From assembly GCA_027943335.1 (NCBI GenBank), contig BSBK01001159.1, positions 372,001 through 436,000 of the forward strand: DNA of 64,000 bases, read 5' to 3'. Within the stretch, counting starts at the first letter, position 1; each line of letters opens with the position of its first letter. The DNA is from Chamaecyparis obtusa. Taxonomy: Eukaryota > Streptophyta > Pinopsida > Cupressales > Cupressaceae. The notes below the pieces were generated by a model. The model was given only the letters and a program-made list of their open reading frames with translations, did no database searches and was not told where the DNA came from. The position numbers and the translations under genes were made by a program. Below are positions 11,550-24,075 of the stretch, piece after piece.

Positions 11550-11583
11550 ATGCCATAATCAAAATTTTCAAAACTTCAAAATT
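11550..11583. repeat. Right copy of the 34 bp flanking repeat
   Basis: Identical to 3893-3926 and directly after the right LTR end. It continues into TTGTGGACTCCCCC, which is the interrupted internal sequence of the older ORF2 element. Confidence 0.8.
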
Positions 11584-11649
11584 TGTGGACTCCCCCTGTC
11601 TATATACATATTTTCCCCATTTTTTGGAAATAATGTAAAAAATGTATAC

Positions 11650-13330
11650 TTACAACTTGTCCAAAATATTCTAATGGGTTTTCTTCAGGTTGGCCAAGAG
11701 GTTTTCCCATTCCTCTTTTAGACTCTCTAGTGCAATCTGCTCTAGACCAACTTGGGCATGCATGTCAAAAATGTGATCTACCACATATAACTCGGGAGTG
11801 GCAACTAAATTCTTAGCTTTCTTTACATGTCATTGCATCACCTCTATGTGGGGTAACAACTCAGCCTGTAGCTCAGTTGTTTGATCTTTTATCTTATCTT
11901 CCTCTCTTGTCAATTCATTCCTTAACCCATGTATATGCTTAACTTTTTCATAATGTAATTTGAATGCATGAGGTTCTATGATCAATCTTTTCGCACTCTT
12001 TTGCATATCATCATCTAGTTTCTTAAGTTTTTCTTGTATTTCTGCAGTGAATGAGTTTGTTGTGTAAAGCTTCTTCTAAATAGTGAGTATTTGTTGAATA
12101 AGTCCTTCAATTTTAGTTACAGCCTTAGATAACTTCACCTTGTAAATTGTCACTACTTGGTTGATCTTCTCGGTTATCTTTTATTATATCTTTGATTTTT
12201 CTCTCTCTTCAATTTTATTTTCTGCATCGGTAGTGGGAGAATTGATGTGCCTGATAAGTACTACAAGTTGGTCAATGATGGGAGTAGACTCATCAACATT
12301 GACATCAGGTACAACTTGCATCAATATTTCTCCGACACACTCTAGCACCTATTTATGTTTGCTTTCCTGCCTTAGCTTCTCCTGAGCTACTTTTTTGGTG
12401 CATAGTTCTCCATACCTTATGAGAGCTTTGGGGTCCAAAGTTCTAGGGTCACATGATGGTATTTCTATCACTTCTTCAAGTGTGATTGAACATTTTCCAT
12501 GTTTCTTCTTCTTCTTCTTCTTGTCATGTTTTCTAGATGTGGGGGATTTCCCATAAGGAACTAGAGCCTTTTTCTCTGGATTTGATATTTGTTTATCTAT
12601 TGATACACTTTCTTCTTTTTCCTTCCCCTTTGCAATTCTCTTGGTGTGAGGTCCTAGGGCTTTTGGCCTTGTGCTGGTAGTAGAATCATCTACATTAGGT
12701 TCATTTTTAATGTCTTTTACTTCTACCTCTTTATTTGGAATCTCTGTGTTCTCTTTTTCTCCTTATTCACCCTTGTCTTCTATTGTATCCATTGGTTGCT
12801 CAGGTGCAGTGTCCTTGGGTTTCTCTGTGGTAGCAATATCAATGGCTTGTACCAACATTGGAAAGTTACCCAGTATTAGTACACTAGGTACCTCGATACT
12901 CTTTTCTTCATCTATATTTTTAGTAGCAGTAGTGACATCTTCATCTTCCTTAGCCTCGTCATCAGATCACCTTAGTGATATCTTCTATCAATACATCTTC
13001 CATGGTTATTTGCAACTTTTTTGGTGTATCCTCTTGTTTGGGTTGGCCAACAACATAAAAATATTTTGCATAAGTGTTTTCCTTTGGCTGCTCGGTGTTT
13101 GATATGTGAATATGATCTTCAACTAGCCTTTTTGTAGTAACATCAACATCATCAGTGTGTGCACCTTTTCCTCTTCCCAGTGCACTTTTCTTTGTAATAA
13201 CTGCAAGTGCAGTTTGCTCTGCTTCAGCTTTGGACTTTAGGATTTAGTCCATTTCTCCTTGCTCTCCTCATCAACTTGTTAGAGTTTACCTTGTAAGGTA
13301 TTCATTTCTCTTCCTTTCATAAAAAAATTG
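11650..13330 (-). pseudogene. ORF2 of the minus-strand ORF2-family element (unknown protein, C-terminal part)
   Basis: Read on the minus strand, this is a Lys/Glu-rich protein with several stops. It includes a poly-Lys tract (about 12500-12525), then the string IEIPSCDP-TLDPKAL-YGEL, then a stretch with VVPDVNVDE, and ends DKL-stop at 11650-11652. The same order of motifs occurs in the plus-strand element at 38870-39710 ([28 protein letters not shown], then a C-terminal stretch ending close to IFDKIP). Downstream are the polypurine tract at 3847 and the LTR at 2620-3846, once the LARD-like insertion is discounted. None of the standard retroelement domains is visible. The N-terminal part is missing, apparently lost where the copia element begins at 13436. 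Confidence 0.65.
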
Positions 13331-13435
13331 TTTGCATATCATTTCATCATTTCACAAATCTCTTGAACAGATAAATTTTCTTATCAATTTTTGTAGGATT
13401 TGAGCAATACAAATTCACAAAACTCGAAGATCACC

Positions 13436-13798
13436 TGCATATGAAAACCTGTTACAAGGAGGTAGAGACAAGAAGAGGGCAAGGGTTTGACTCAAAAATA
13501 TGAAGAAGAAAATATCCTCAAATAATGAATGAATAAAATATACAAAGGATCATCCTTATAAAGGAGATCGAAAGCCTTGAAAGGAAAACCCTAAAAAGTA
13601 GAAGTGCATGTAATAATTAGTTTAATTATTACATGACTAATGCATGCAAGTTTATATTTAAAACACCTAGTGCATGAGTGTTTTAAATATAACACTACCA
13701 ATGCAAGAGAGGTTTAAATACAAATAACTAAAGAAAAAAAGGTGACATCTTAAGAAGGGAGTAAAGTTAATTAACATAATTAATACTTTACTCTAACA
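13436..13798 (-). repeat. Probable 3' LTR of the minus-strand copia element
   Basis: On the minus strand it begins TGTTAGAGTAAAG directly after the polypurine tract and could end CATATGCA at 13436, giving about 363 bp with TG...CA ends. It holds a TATA-like CTTTATAAGG. With no second LTR to compare, the far end is a guess. Confidence 0.5.
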
Positions 13799-13810
13799 CC
13801 CCCCCTTAAG
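13799..13810 (-). other. Polypurine tract
   Basis: Minus-strand CTTAAGGGGGGG directly before TGTTAGAG, a textbook position for plus-strand priming. Confidence 0.75.
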
Positions 13811-14014
13811 ATGAGAAACAATGCAGCTACAAACAATGCAAGAAGAAAGAAAAGGAAACTACAATGCTGAAAGAAAATGGGTCCCAACAAAAAAATCCCT
13901 TTTCAGGTACCCAAGTACAAAAGAGAGTCTCTATAAAGCGGAGAAATAGAGAAAACCACATGGGAAAAAACTATACTCCAAAAAGAGATAGAAATAGAAG
14001 GAAGCAAGGCCTCA

Positions 14015-17000
14015 TCATTGAGACCCCCCAAGGATAACTTCCTTCACCCCAAGCATAGAACATAGCTGATGATATCGAGGGGATGCAAAAGGTTTAGTGA
14101 AGATGTCAGCAACCTTCTCAGCAGTGGGAATGTACTCCAAACTCAGAGGGCCATCCTGAATCAAATGCCTGATGAAGTGCATATGGAGCTCAATTTTCTT
14201 GGTCCTCTGATGCTCAACCCAGTTGTAGGAAATATGTATAGTACTTTGATTGTCACACCAAAGAATAGTGGGACTATCAGGAGGAAAACCAAACTTTGTC
14301 ATCAATTATTGAAGCCATAAAACCTCCTAACTAGTTAGTACAACTGCTCCGTACTATGCCTTTGTAGATGATAATGCATGAGTTGTCTACTTCTTACAAG
14401 ACCATGTGATAGGACCAAAACCAAGATAGAAGACAAGTCCAAAAGTAGACCTCTGATCAGTACTATCACTAGCCCAATTTGAGTATGTGAAACCAACAAT
14501 GTGAGGATCCCCTGATGTATAGTGAATGCCATATGAAGTAGTACCCCAAATGTACCTCAAGATACATTGGTTGCTTGCCAATGAATCTCATGAGGATCAT
14601 GTGAGAATTGATAAACAAGGCCAACCATAAAGGAAATATAAGGATGAGTGTGTGTCAAGTACAAAAAACTACCCACTAGCACTCTGTATAATGTGGGATC
14701 CACAGTAGGAGTAGAGAAAGTGGTAGATAAAACAAAACTTGACTGAAAAGGTGTGGGACTAGGCTTTCAATCAAGCATGTTGAACTACTGAAGCATATCA
14801 AGAGCATACTTCTCTTGAAGTATGGAAATCCCATCCAAAGACTGAGTAACTTGTAGGCCCAAAAAATAGTGCATAAGTCCAAGATCAGTCATCTCAAATT
14901 GCTCTCTCAATGCGTGCTAAACACTCAGAATCATAGAGGATGAGCTACCTGTAATGATGAGATCATCAACATATAACACAAGTATCAATAGATCAGCCCC
15001 ATGATGCTAAATGTACATGGTAGGATCGAAATGACAGTGTGTGAAGTGTGAGGCAAGCAAAAAATAATCCATCTTCTCATACCAAGCCCTAGGGGCTTGT
15101 TTGAGACCATATAGAGACCTCCAAAGTCTAAAAACTATAGAAGAGTCCTGCACAAAACCTTGAGGCTGCTCCATGTAGATCTCCTTTTGTAGGTCTCAAT
15201 GCAAAAAAGCACTCTTTACATCCATCTGATATACTATCCATCCTTGAGAAGCTACAAGTGAAAGTACAAGATGAATAGAATTCATCTTGGTGACAAGAGA
15301 AAAGGTCTCAGAGTAATCAATACCCTCCACCAATGAAAATCCCTTCACCACAAGACATGCCTTATACCTATCAATAGAACCATCAACAACATACTTGGTA
15401 TGGTACACCCACTTGCACTGAACTAACTTCCTTCCTTTCGAAAGAGGACAAAGATCCCAAGTGTGATTCTTCATCAAAGAAGAATACTCCTCATCCATAG
15501 CCCTATCCCACTCAAGATGACCTATCACCTTTGAAAATTGCTAAGGATCATTTGAAATAGCATGACTCAATAAACCAGTACCAAATGTCTGAGCATGAGT
15601 GCGATGAGTATCTGAAGGATCACCTGCCAAAGGTCCAGCTGCATCAATAGTATCACAAGCCCATTTGGGAACATGTGGAACATCTGGTGGAGGTGGGGAA
15701 GGTGGAGCATAATCTAAATCTTTCTTAGAGGAGATAGAATCATGTAGAGGAGAAGATGAAGAACTAGGTAGTGAAGAAGAAGTTGATGATGGAGGATCCA
15801 TCTGAGGATAGCACTCATCAAACTGAACATCTCACCAAAACAAGACTTCTCTAGAATTAGGATCAAACAACCTGTACACCTTCACAGCCTCATAGTAGCC
15901 AACAAATATGAGTGGTTGACTTTTCTCTCCATGGATTTCCTCTAACCATCTGGACTAAATGCCCAAGCCTCACTACCAAATACTCAAAATATAGAAACAT
16001 CAGGCTTGACCTGAGTCCAAGCCTCCTTAGGAGTCAAATTTCATAATGCTTTATGAGGCATTTGATTCTGAATATAGTTGGTGCAATTGATAGCCTCAGC
16101 CCAAAAGGAAACACTCTTAGCTCAAGACTATAGCATATAATTGGCCATCTCCTGTAATGTTCTATTCTTTCTCTCTATAATGCCATTCTGCTAAGGGGTA
16201 TGATGAACTGTGAACTGATGTTGTAAACCATGCTCAGTGCAAAAATCTTTGAAAGACTAATTCACATATTCCCTCCCATTGTCAGTGCGTATACGCTTGA
16301 CAAAAAGAGCAGATTATTTCTCTACAAATGTCTTAAAGATTCAAAATGAATCAAAGACATAAGACTTGTACTTCAAGAAGTACACCCATGTGTATCTAGA
16401 GAAATCATCAATGAAGGTGAGTGCATATCTAGCACTAGAAACAGGAGTGGGAAATGACATAAGATCACTGTGTATCAACTCCAAAGGTGCTAGAGTATGT
16501 GAGGATCTACCAGACAGAAAGGGATATCTGTGATGTTTTCCAAGCACACAACCTCGACAAACACCATCAGTACAAGAGATCTGAGGTAGCCCACTAGCTC
16601 CTGTGTACTCATCTACTGTAAATATCTGTAGTTGATATGGCCAAAACACTCATGCCAATGCTTTCTCATTGTGTCTACATGAGAAACAAGAGAAACACCT
16701 GTAGACTCAGAGCTCTCAAAGCCATCAAACTGATATAATTAGTGAGTCTCTGAATTAACACTCCCAGTAGCAATAACCAAGTCAGGATCATGAAGGTCTC
16801 AAATAACCACACCATGTGGTGAGAAATCAACTTTTTTACCAGTCGGAATGACAAATCTGATAAACAGATAGGAGGTTCATAGAAATGACTGGAACCAAAA
16901 GAACATCTTGTAGAGAACCACCATCTAATGAAACAATTCCAGAACTTGTAACTGAAAGTAGTGCTGAGTCATCAACTACAATCTATGTAGTAACACTCTG

Positions 17001-17130
17001 ACCAAGTGAGCTAACCAATCCAGGTGAGTGTGACATATGGTGCGAAGCACCTAAGTCAATGATCCATGAAGAAGTGGAAGATAAATCTTGAGTAGAAAGA
17101 GCATGACCTTTCCCTATGGGAGGAGGTGGA
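14015..17130 (-). pseudogene. copia pol relic: protease, integrase, reverse transcriptase, RNase H
   Basis: Protease is at about 17068-17034, where WIIDLGASHHM shows the DSG site changed to DLG. Integrase covers about 16650-15800: a zinc-binding CRGCVLGKH stretch, the catalytic Asp in HSDLMS, the second in FIDDFSR (near 16410) and the Glu in NGIIERKNR (near 16170). Reverse transcriptase covers about 15530-14600 with [29 protein letters not shown] and the LYVDDLIIT active site near 14956-14980. RNase H covers about 14590-14015 with ILWCDNQST and the closing VADIFTKPF. Stops occur between nearly all blocks, many at expected Gln codons. The protein could not be made from this copy. Its pieces would have acted in virus-like particles to copy and integrate the element. 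Confidence 0.85.
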
Positions 17131-17183
17131 GGCTTCGAAGGAGAAAGACTATGCTTCTACATGGCTTCTTCTAGTGCCTCAAG

Positions 17184-18110
17184 TCATTTCCAACACCTGG
17201 AAACTAGATGCCCTTCCTTGCCATAAAAACTGTAAGGATCACCTATGTACTTCGTAGTCTTAGAGGAAGACTCACCAGACTTAGAAGTTTTTCCTTTTGG
17301 AGTAGATTTCTTTGTATCTAATTTTGGAGGTGGCTTGGAGGGATTCTCACTGCCAGCTAAATATTTTTTGGGCTTGGGCTTCTGATTTTGATTTCCCTTG
17401 GATGGTTGGGCAACCAATGCTTGGTTCTTTGATCCTATTAGAGAGTCCAATTGAGTAATTTTGGCCTTCTCTCTAGTCAAACAATCACAAAACACCTCAA
17501 AAGTGGGCATGGTGAATCTAGGTCCCAAAGCATCTATGGTAGAATGAAAGGTAGAAGAGAAAATCTGAAAGTTTCCCCGAAGCTTAGACATAATTAGATA
17601 AATGCACTCTTTATCAATCTTTTTCTTTCCACATCTGTGTAACAAAGATCTCTACTATTTGAACTTCATCAGAAAGTCCTCAATAGAAGGAAAAGAATTA
17701 GGTACAAGAGAGGTAAGGTCCACCTCAATCAAAAGTGCTCTAAATTCATTGATGGTACCGAATAATGTCTCAAATTTAGCCCACATCTATAGAGGGGTAC
17801 TACACCCATCAAGATGAAACTGCAAGTTGTCTGATACCTGTAAAGAAATCAACCCCATAGCTTCATCCATCTTGTTTCGATGCTGCATGATCTCAAAGGG
17901 CCTCTATAATACTGGCTGCACTGCATCTAGACAAGACCAGAGCCCTTTTGAATGGAGAAGTTGTATCATCATGGTTTTCCATGTGTGATAATTATGTGGG
18001 GTCAGAAGTTCTAGATAAGAAGAGGTCTCGACAATTTTTTTAGAAGGGGTTTTGTTTTGATAAATATTTGGTTTAACTGATAGAAATAAGAAAATAACAC
18101 CCCCCCACAA
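17184..18110 (-). pseudogene. copia gag relic
   Basis: The N-terminal part (18075-17904) reads LTPHNYHTWKTMMIQLL and GLWSCLD, typical of the copia gag start (DUF4219/UBN2-type). The C-terminal part (17645-17184) is open for 153 codons, with a Lys/Pro/Ser-rich linker and a zinc knuckle at about 17220-17186 in which the first two Cys are Tyr (YSFYGKEGHLVSRC). The loss of both Cys would abolish zinc binding. The two parts are separated by stops and a frameshift. Confidence 0.75.
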
Positions 18111-18667
18111 TCCAAATATCGAACCCCTAAGCCTAGGATGATAAGCTTTATCAAGAAAATGGCAAAAAAGCTTCAGATTTGAATCTTGTGTACCTTTAAA
18201 AAATTCTTATGAAAATAGATAGAAATTTGGATGGTGTTCAAGAAGATCTTTTCGACACTTCTTCCGGATAAAAAAATGGAGCTAATTTGAGCAAATTCGC
18301 CCCCAGAATGAATAAATGATAATCTAGATTTGAGAGTAGAAACATGAAGCTAGATGAAATAAAGGACCAAATTAACATGCATGAGAGTGTCAGGCTCAGA
18401 ACTATCTTTCTGATGATATCTCATTTGCCAAAAAATGATGCCTGGAGCTCCCGGTACGCCGATGTTAGTAAAAACCCTTCAGAAGAGAAAAACATCCTCC
18501 CAAAAGGCAAACTTGGAGTACCTACCAGTGTCCTGTTGTGTTACAGACCTGGGCTAGCCGAGAGGTGTGTTGGATCCTACATGATCTTGTTGAACTATTA
18601 TAATATTTGATGTATTTGGCCATAACTAAGAAGGCCTTATAGCTTGGCATGTTGCTTGTAAGCTTGG
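18111..18667. other. Unassigned stretch upstream of the copia gag
   Basis: Possibly leader of the copia element near 18110. No LTR, primer site or convincing reading frame was seen. Confidence 0.4.
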
Positions 18668-18995
18668 TTATTGATGAACAAAGAAGATTTTGATTCGTAT
18701 ATTTGTGTTGTGTTGTATTATTTCATGTTGTTGGTGTTTGGCTGCAAGTTTGGACAGCCCTTTATTGGATCCTCCAAGCTTGACTACATCACACATGATC
18801 ACCCTTTTCCTTGTAACTATCAAATTTAGGTGTTCCAAAGTTATGTGGAAAGGGTGGCATGTATAACATCCTATCAAATGGATAAGGACTAAGATTAGTT
18901 GAGGTGTATGATCTTTTGTGAGTCCCAATTTGTAGATTGGTGATGTGTTGTTGGAGGGTTTGAAAAAGTTGAAAAAGGAATTTAGTGGGTATCAA
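18668..18995 (-). pseudogene. Ty3/gypsy gag fragment
   Basis: A short minus-strand piece with SPYPFDRMLYMPPFP and FGTPKFDSYKEKGD, matching the PFPFDRNL...PFPP and Y-G-K motifs of the gag relic at the left edge. The frame stops soon after, near the GDHV string, and the rest of the gag is not present to the left. It is a scrap of a related element. Confidence 0.55.
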
Positions 18996-19079
18996 TATGG
19001 ATGACAGTGCAATATAATCAACAAATGGATTCCCACTATTATAGGATGGTGCCTAATTGTATGTGGGTTTGTACCCTAG

Positions 19080-21120
19080 TGGTTCCTAAAATGGTTTACA
19101 CTACAAAATAGCTACCAAGTTGATCTTGCAATTTCCTATGGTGAAGCCAACTCTAGTAATAAACAATCTATGAGACTTGGACTAACTAACAAGGATCAAG
19201 TAAACCCTTCTGCACTTTAGGCTCTGCAAAACCAAGGCGAGTAGACCTTTAATACACACTCTAAAGATTCACAACTGACATTCAAAAAATAGAAAAATCT
19301 CATATGAGGCATCAAATTAACAGGGAGATAGTAGATAATGGCTAATTACCCATTGAACGTCAATTTGTATGGAACATGAGATTTGGGGCAAGACAACTAC
19401 AAAACATATGAAAAAGTAAACATATTCTATGATTTAACCAAATTTTGTAGCAAGGACCACCTCGACATGAAGAAAGAAACACATGTAAATCCCACAACTA
19501 GTTGAGATCAATGCCTCATCCCATTGGGCATTGGAGTCATCATAAGCACAACATCATACAATAGAGTTTCATTAATAGCCTAAGCTCTAACAACATTGCC
19601 TTACAATATTCTTTAACAATATTCCCAAACTAACCTACTTATCAAAATCCCTACACAAGCCCAACAAATCTACAACTTATATCAAGCATTTTAATTAATT
19701 ATTTGAATTAAAGCATGAAAAAAAGTCACATATCTCACAAAAAGAAACTAAATGGTATGAATCTTTGTTTTATTCCATTTAAAACTTAACTGAGTCATAC
19801 ACTAGAGAGATATGAACCGACATTATATTTAATTGAAAAATCTATGCTACATCTATCATATAACATAAAACAACTAAAAACACCCAAAAACAACACAATG
19901 ACTCAACCTTGATTCATAAAACTTTCTCTATGGAATATTTACAATACTGCTCCTACCAAAAAAAACTTGCTACCAGAACCCTCAATGTTTGGAGCCAAGA
20001 GAAATGGCCTGCCAAAAAATAAAGCTAGAACCCTAAGAAAAGAGAAGAGAAGAGAATAAATAGATAGAGGAAGAAAATCAAATATTCTCTGATGTTGGCA
20101 GTTATCCATATTCAGTATGCCCTAATCACTGAAAGATCATCTCTCTCATCTCTTTGTAACTACCCTTAATTTGATTTGTCTCATTCTGCCCTATTTTTTA
20201 TCTGTTACAAAGAAAATCCCCCTTGAACTATCTCCTGAAGCACTTTCATTCTTTGTATTTCCTTTCATGTGCATGCAATATATTTCTCTAGTTTTAATAA
20301 CCCACTTTACCTTTACTTTACCTTTACCTTCCTATGACCATTCATTTTTCATTACATAATATCCCCTTTTAATATTTCACTTTATTCATTTGGAAATGTG
20401 TACCCTTAGCCTTTTTTCAAAATTCAAAATCTTTCTTATTTCTATCGTAGCCAACCTCGATCAACCACCTCCTAAATTCCACGTAGAAGGTCCTGATTGG
20501 CCCTCGGATCCACCTTTGCAACACCTTAGCATCAACATCTACCAACACATCACCTCTCTCAATTGGTCATCCCTGCCACACGTCAACATCCTGTGATCCC
20601 ACGTTGTTTCCCCTTTCCAATCATCCTAATCGCGAGATCACAAGATTGTGTCAACTATCACTGTTAGGCCTACATTCCACTTACCACATCCACCACATGG
20701 CACCCTCTAACTAGTCTACTTGCACACCTCACACCACCTTAGTGCCAATTTAACACCACATCACCTAAGACCCATCACTAATCTACACAAGCCGACCTTC
20801 CACACGTCACAACCTCGTGATCCCATGGTGTTTCTCTTTCTTCGTCAGGAGGATCATGGGATCACAAGATGATGCTATGTGTCATTCCAATTCCACCACA
20901 TTGCCTCAAGCCTTGTGCCACTCATCAAATTCTAGCTCACTGCCACTGCTGCATTGTTAGCTACCTCATCATCTATATTATCCCAGCCTGGACATGTGTC
21001 GATATCTCACCATCCCATGGTAATTATCTTCCTTACAACTTCTTTTATGGGATCACAAAAGTAGTTGGATTTGATCATCACTTAATCACCTCCACTTGCT
21101 ACCCTATAACATGTTGAACA
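19080..21120 (-). repeat. 3' LTR of the gypsy-type element
   Basis: 2041 bp with plus-strand ends TGGTTCC...GAACA. It aligns with 25269-28231 from start to end once the nested 989 bp (LTR plus one duplication) is removed. The first ~170 bases match with few differences, and the last ~300 bases (TGATCATCACTTAATCACC) match again. Confidence 0.8.
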
Positions 21121-22942
21121 TTGATTCACTCCTGCTAACCACACACATGGGCTTGCAAAATAATTTTCTCATTCATCGCCAGCTATCTTGCCACCAAGAT
21201 GCCTTCGCATGTGATAAAGTCTTCCAAAAGCCTTAGTTCCTTTTAGGCACTTAACAATATATGCATTGGCACATTTAAAAACACTTTTGAGCCTCCACAC
21301 CAAAAATGTGGGATAAAGGCCCATGACAGTCACTTCACTACCACACATGATCCAAAACCTACAAAACTTCCATGAACTCCATGTGAGCCTTGCAGATCAC
21401 ACCAAAATGTGGATTGATCAGCTCTTCGACTATAAAATTCCCAATCTTAAGGGTTTAAACAAATTATTTTGGCTTTTGCACCTATAGTCATGTTGTTATT
21501 CCCTATTCTTTGTGATTGCAATTTGCTTGCACCTTCCTAGGCCTTTACAAAAAAAATCATTTCCGCTAAGACCACAAATGATCAACTGGCCTTTGTAGGA
21601 TCCTCCAGGAAATAAGACTATGCAATTAGATCAAATTTGAATATCAACTAATAACTAAAACCTTGAATCTTAATCATTCTACAAGGTGGACCAACCAAAT
21701 GAAACTGCCCTCATAGCTGGCCTTAAAAATGATCAAAACACATCATTGTACCCAAACATCTGACAGAAATGTTCCTTGGTCCGCAAGCATTCAACTTGCA
21801 AAAGGACTTCTCATGAAAATGCACAGGTTGAGAGATATTAATCTCTGAAGTCACCCCTTTAATTTTTCTCTACAGTTGGGCAAGTCAGAAAGTAATAATT
21901 TGTATTCCATATGGCTTTGTTAAAAATATTAGATGGATGCCTGGGAGGTAGCCACTTGGCACATTGTCACATCAAGATATCAATATTATAAAACAATAAT
22001 TGGGACCTCATGACTACCTGTAGGATGAAAGATATCCATTCTTCAAAATGACTACCTACAGGTGCACACACTGGAAATACAAAAAATATGAATAAGTCAC
22101 ATCTGGATTTGGCTTTGAAAATATATGAAATGAACACTTGATGATTTACAACTTGGGATGTAGGATCAATCTCATGTGGGAAATATAGGGAAATAATTGG
22201 TAACTCATTATAATTACCTAGTCAAAATTTATAAACTTGCAAAGTTGACCACTTAGAATATGTTGCATTTGACAATTTAGGAATCTAAATAAAATGCAAA
22301 TGGAATTGTATTGGCAAATTGGGAAAATAGGTTCGTGAAGTTCTGAAATGGCACATGGGGGTTACTTGTGATGTCTAAAATGCATGGATACACTCATTTT
22401 GTACCATTCATCAATAGGGTACAAGATCTAAGATCTCAAAGTGAGTTAGATTTTTTGGAAAAGTGCAATGCGTAAACTTACAAGAAACCCATTCAATTGG
22501 GTACATGCAAAATATGTCTAAACTGACTTTGGAGGGCCCAAAATTGAAACAAAATCTATTTGATACAAAATAAATACATTTACAAGTCAGTCACCTATGA
22601 AACTTAGCAGGGTTGGAAATGCTTGAAACCAAAAACAGGGCACCTCAACTCATAAGCAAAGGACTTCTTCAAAATTTTCAATAGTGGTAATCTCAAGAAA
22701 TTGAGAGTACCAACAATGGCTCCATTTGGGGATGTATTCCTTTTGTATGCATAGAAATATCTCACATCTTTAGGAATAGCAGACCATACACCTCTTCCAT
22801 GAGCTTATTCTTCTATAAACAAAAACTAGACTCATCTTTTATTTGGTGGCCTCGGGCCACCAAAAATGTAACACTAGTATTTACCCTTATCAAAAGTATG
22901 ATTTTCATCCGCATATGTGACCATCAACATAAAAGCACCATT
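21121..22942 (-). other. Internal region of the gypsy-type element without recognisable genes
   Basis: AT-rich, with only short frames on both strands and no pol motif that I can find. It lies between the gag-side ORFs and the 3' LTR, where pol would be expected. Confidence 0.5.
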
Positions 22943-23585
22943 TCATACTCTCTGCCCACATACATAAACATCCATGGGCTGAAAAATAACTTCATGTCTG
23001 TAACCACCCATGTTCTTCCAATCACACCTCACATCATAGTCATACTCTAGCAAGTATGGAACATCATTCACTTCATCTTTAGGTGGACTGGAAATGCAAG
23101 TTTCATCATATAATGCATCAACATATGATATGAAATGTCTATCATGCATTGTAAAAAATCATCCAGCTAAAAAGAAGTTGTTGCAATATCTAATTTGTCT
23201 TCATGCATATCCTCAACTTCACACATTGGTATATCATTTATCTCTTCATCAAAAGAATTAAAATCTGAATCTGAGCAAGAACAATGTTCAACATTGTAGT
23301 CCTTGTGACATGAAGGCTTAGTATCATGATCTTAATTCTCCTCTCCTTCAAAGTCACTACATGAGGGTGATTCATGCAAGAATGAATCAGTACTAGCATC
23401 ATCATTATCAGATGCATATCCTTCCTCATTGTCTTCATGCAAGCTACATGACTCTTTTGAAACATAAGAAAACCAACTAATATCACATGTAGCACCCAAA
23501 ATGGGAAAAAAATAGTTCCATCACATGGTGTGAAATATGCAAATATATCCATCTCCACTTTAGAAAATGTTACAATATTTTTCAC
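22943..23585 (-). pseudogene. Broken coding stretch downstream of gag, unrecognised
   Basis: Two overlapping minus-strand frames (23585-23238 and 23149-22943) follow the gag with shifts between them. The second includes the strings EVIFQPMDVYVCGQ and NDVPYLLEYDYDV. It has a coding look (acidic, with Trp and Cys conserved in one frame) but I know no domain for it. It is probably the gag C-terminal extension or an extra ORF of the element. Confidence 0.4.
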
Positions 23586-23616
23586 TAACCTCTACACCAT
23601 CAATATGAGGAATAAC

Positions 23617-24075
23617 TTATGTTTGCAACCATCTCTCTTCTCTCGTATCATCATCATAACTAGAAACATGGTTAGTGTAATCAAAAGAGATATCAATTCT
23701 TTGGTACTGGTTTTCATTTCTTACTTCACACCCACCCTCAATACTAACTGGTTCATTGAAGCAAATAGTAGCATATAGAAGTCCTCTCACCATTCCATAT
23801 TTCAACTCATTCTCCAAATTCATTGCTATCATAAAAGCCTGTTGCATTATCTTAGGATCTCTCTTTCTCAAGAAGAAGCTCATTTCCTCATCAAATGCAC
23901 CCCAATATAACATCAAACAATCTTCATCATTGGGCCTATATCTTGTTGGAATATCATTCAATGCCTTTACAAATTTGACATTAAAAGAAGAAACCAGCTC
24001 ACCTTCCTCTAACTTAATGTCTATGAATCTTCTTATTTCCATACTTGGACTGATCCTATCACTAAATTTCTTCAT
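23617..24075 (-). pseudogene. Gypsy-type gag (capsid) ORF
   Basis: An open 152-codon frame. It shows the order seen in plant gypsy capsids: a start region, EEGELVSSFNVKFVKALNDIP, YRPNDEDCLMLYWGAF and LRKRDPKIMQQAFMIAMNLEN. This is the region that assembles the virus-like particle shell. The true gene started further right: upstream coding of the same kind is visible around 24250-24080 but is broken by stops. No zinc knuckle was seen after it. Confidence 0.65.

Larger units (their letters stand above)
13436..18110 (-). mobile_element. Decayed Ty1/copia retrotransposon, 5' LTR not found
   Basis: From right to left: gag, protease, integrase, reverse transcriptase, RNase H, a polypurine tract and a short 3' LTR. 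Integrase before reverse transcriptase is the Ty1/copia order. Every domain carries stops or frameshifts. No primer binding site or 5' LTR was seen between 18110 and 18660, so the 5' end appears to be lost. Confidence 0.8.

Noticed and set aside
12161..13102. Plus-strand Ser/Leu-rich ORFs resembling membrane proteins.
   Set aside because: They are antisense shadows of the Lys/Glu-rich ORF2 on the minus strand.
19080..21120. Scattered small ORFs around 20171-21117 and 27694-28217 as genes.
   Set aside because: They lie in the two LTRs, differ in frame and start between the copies, and lack family motifs.
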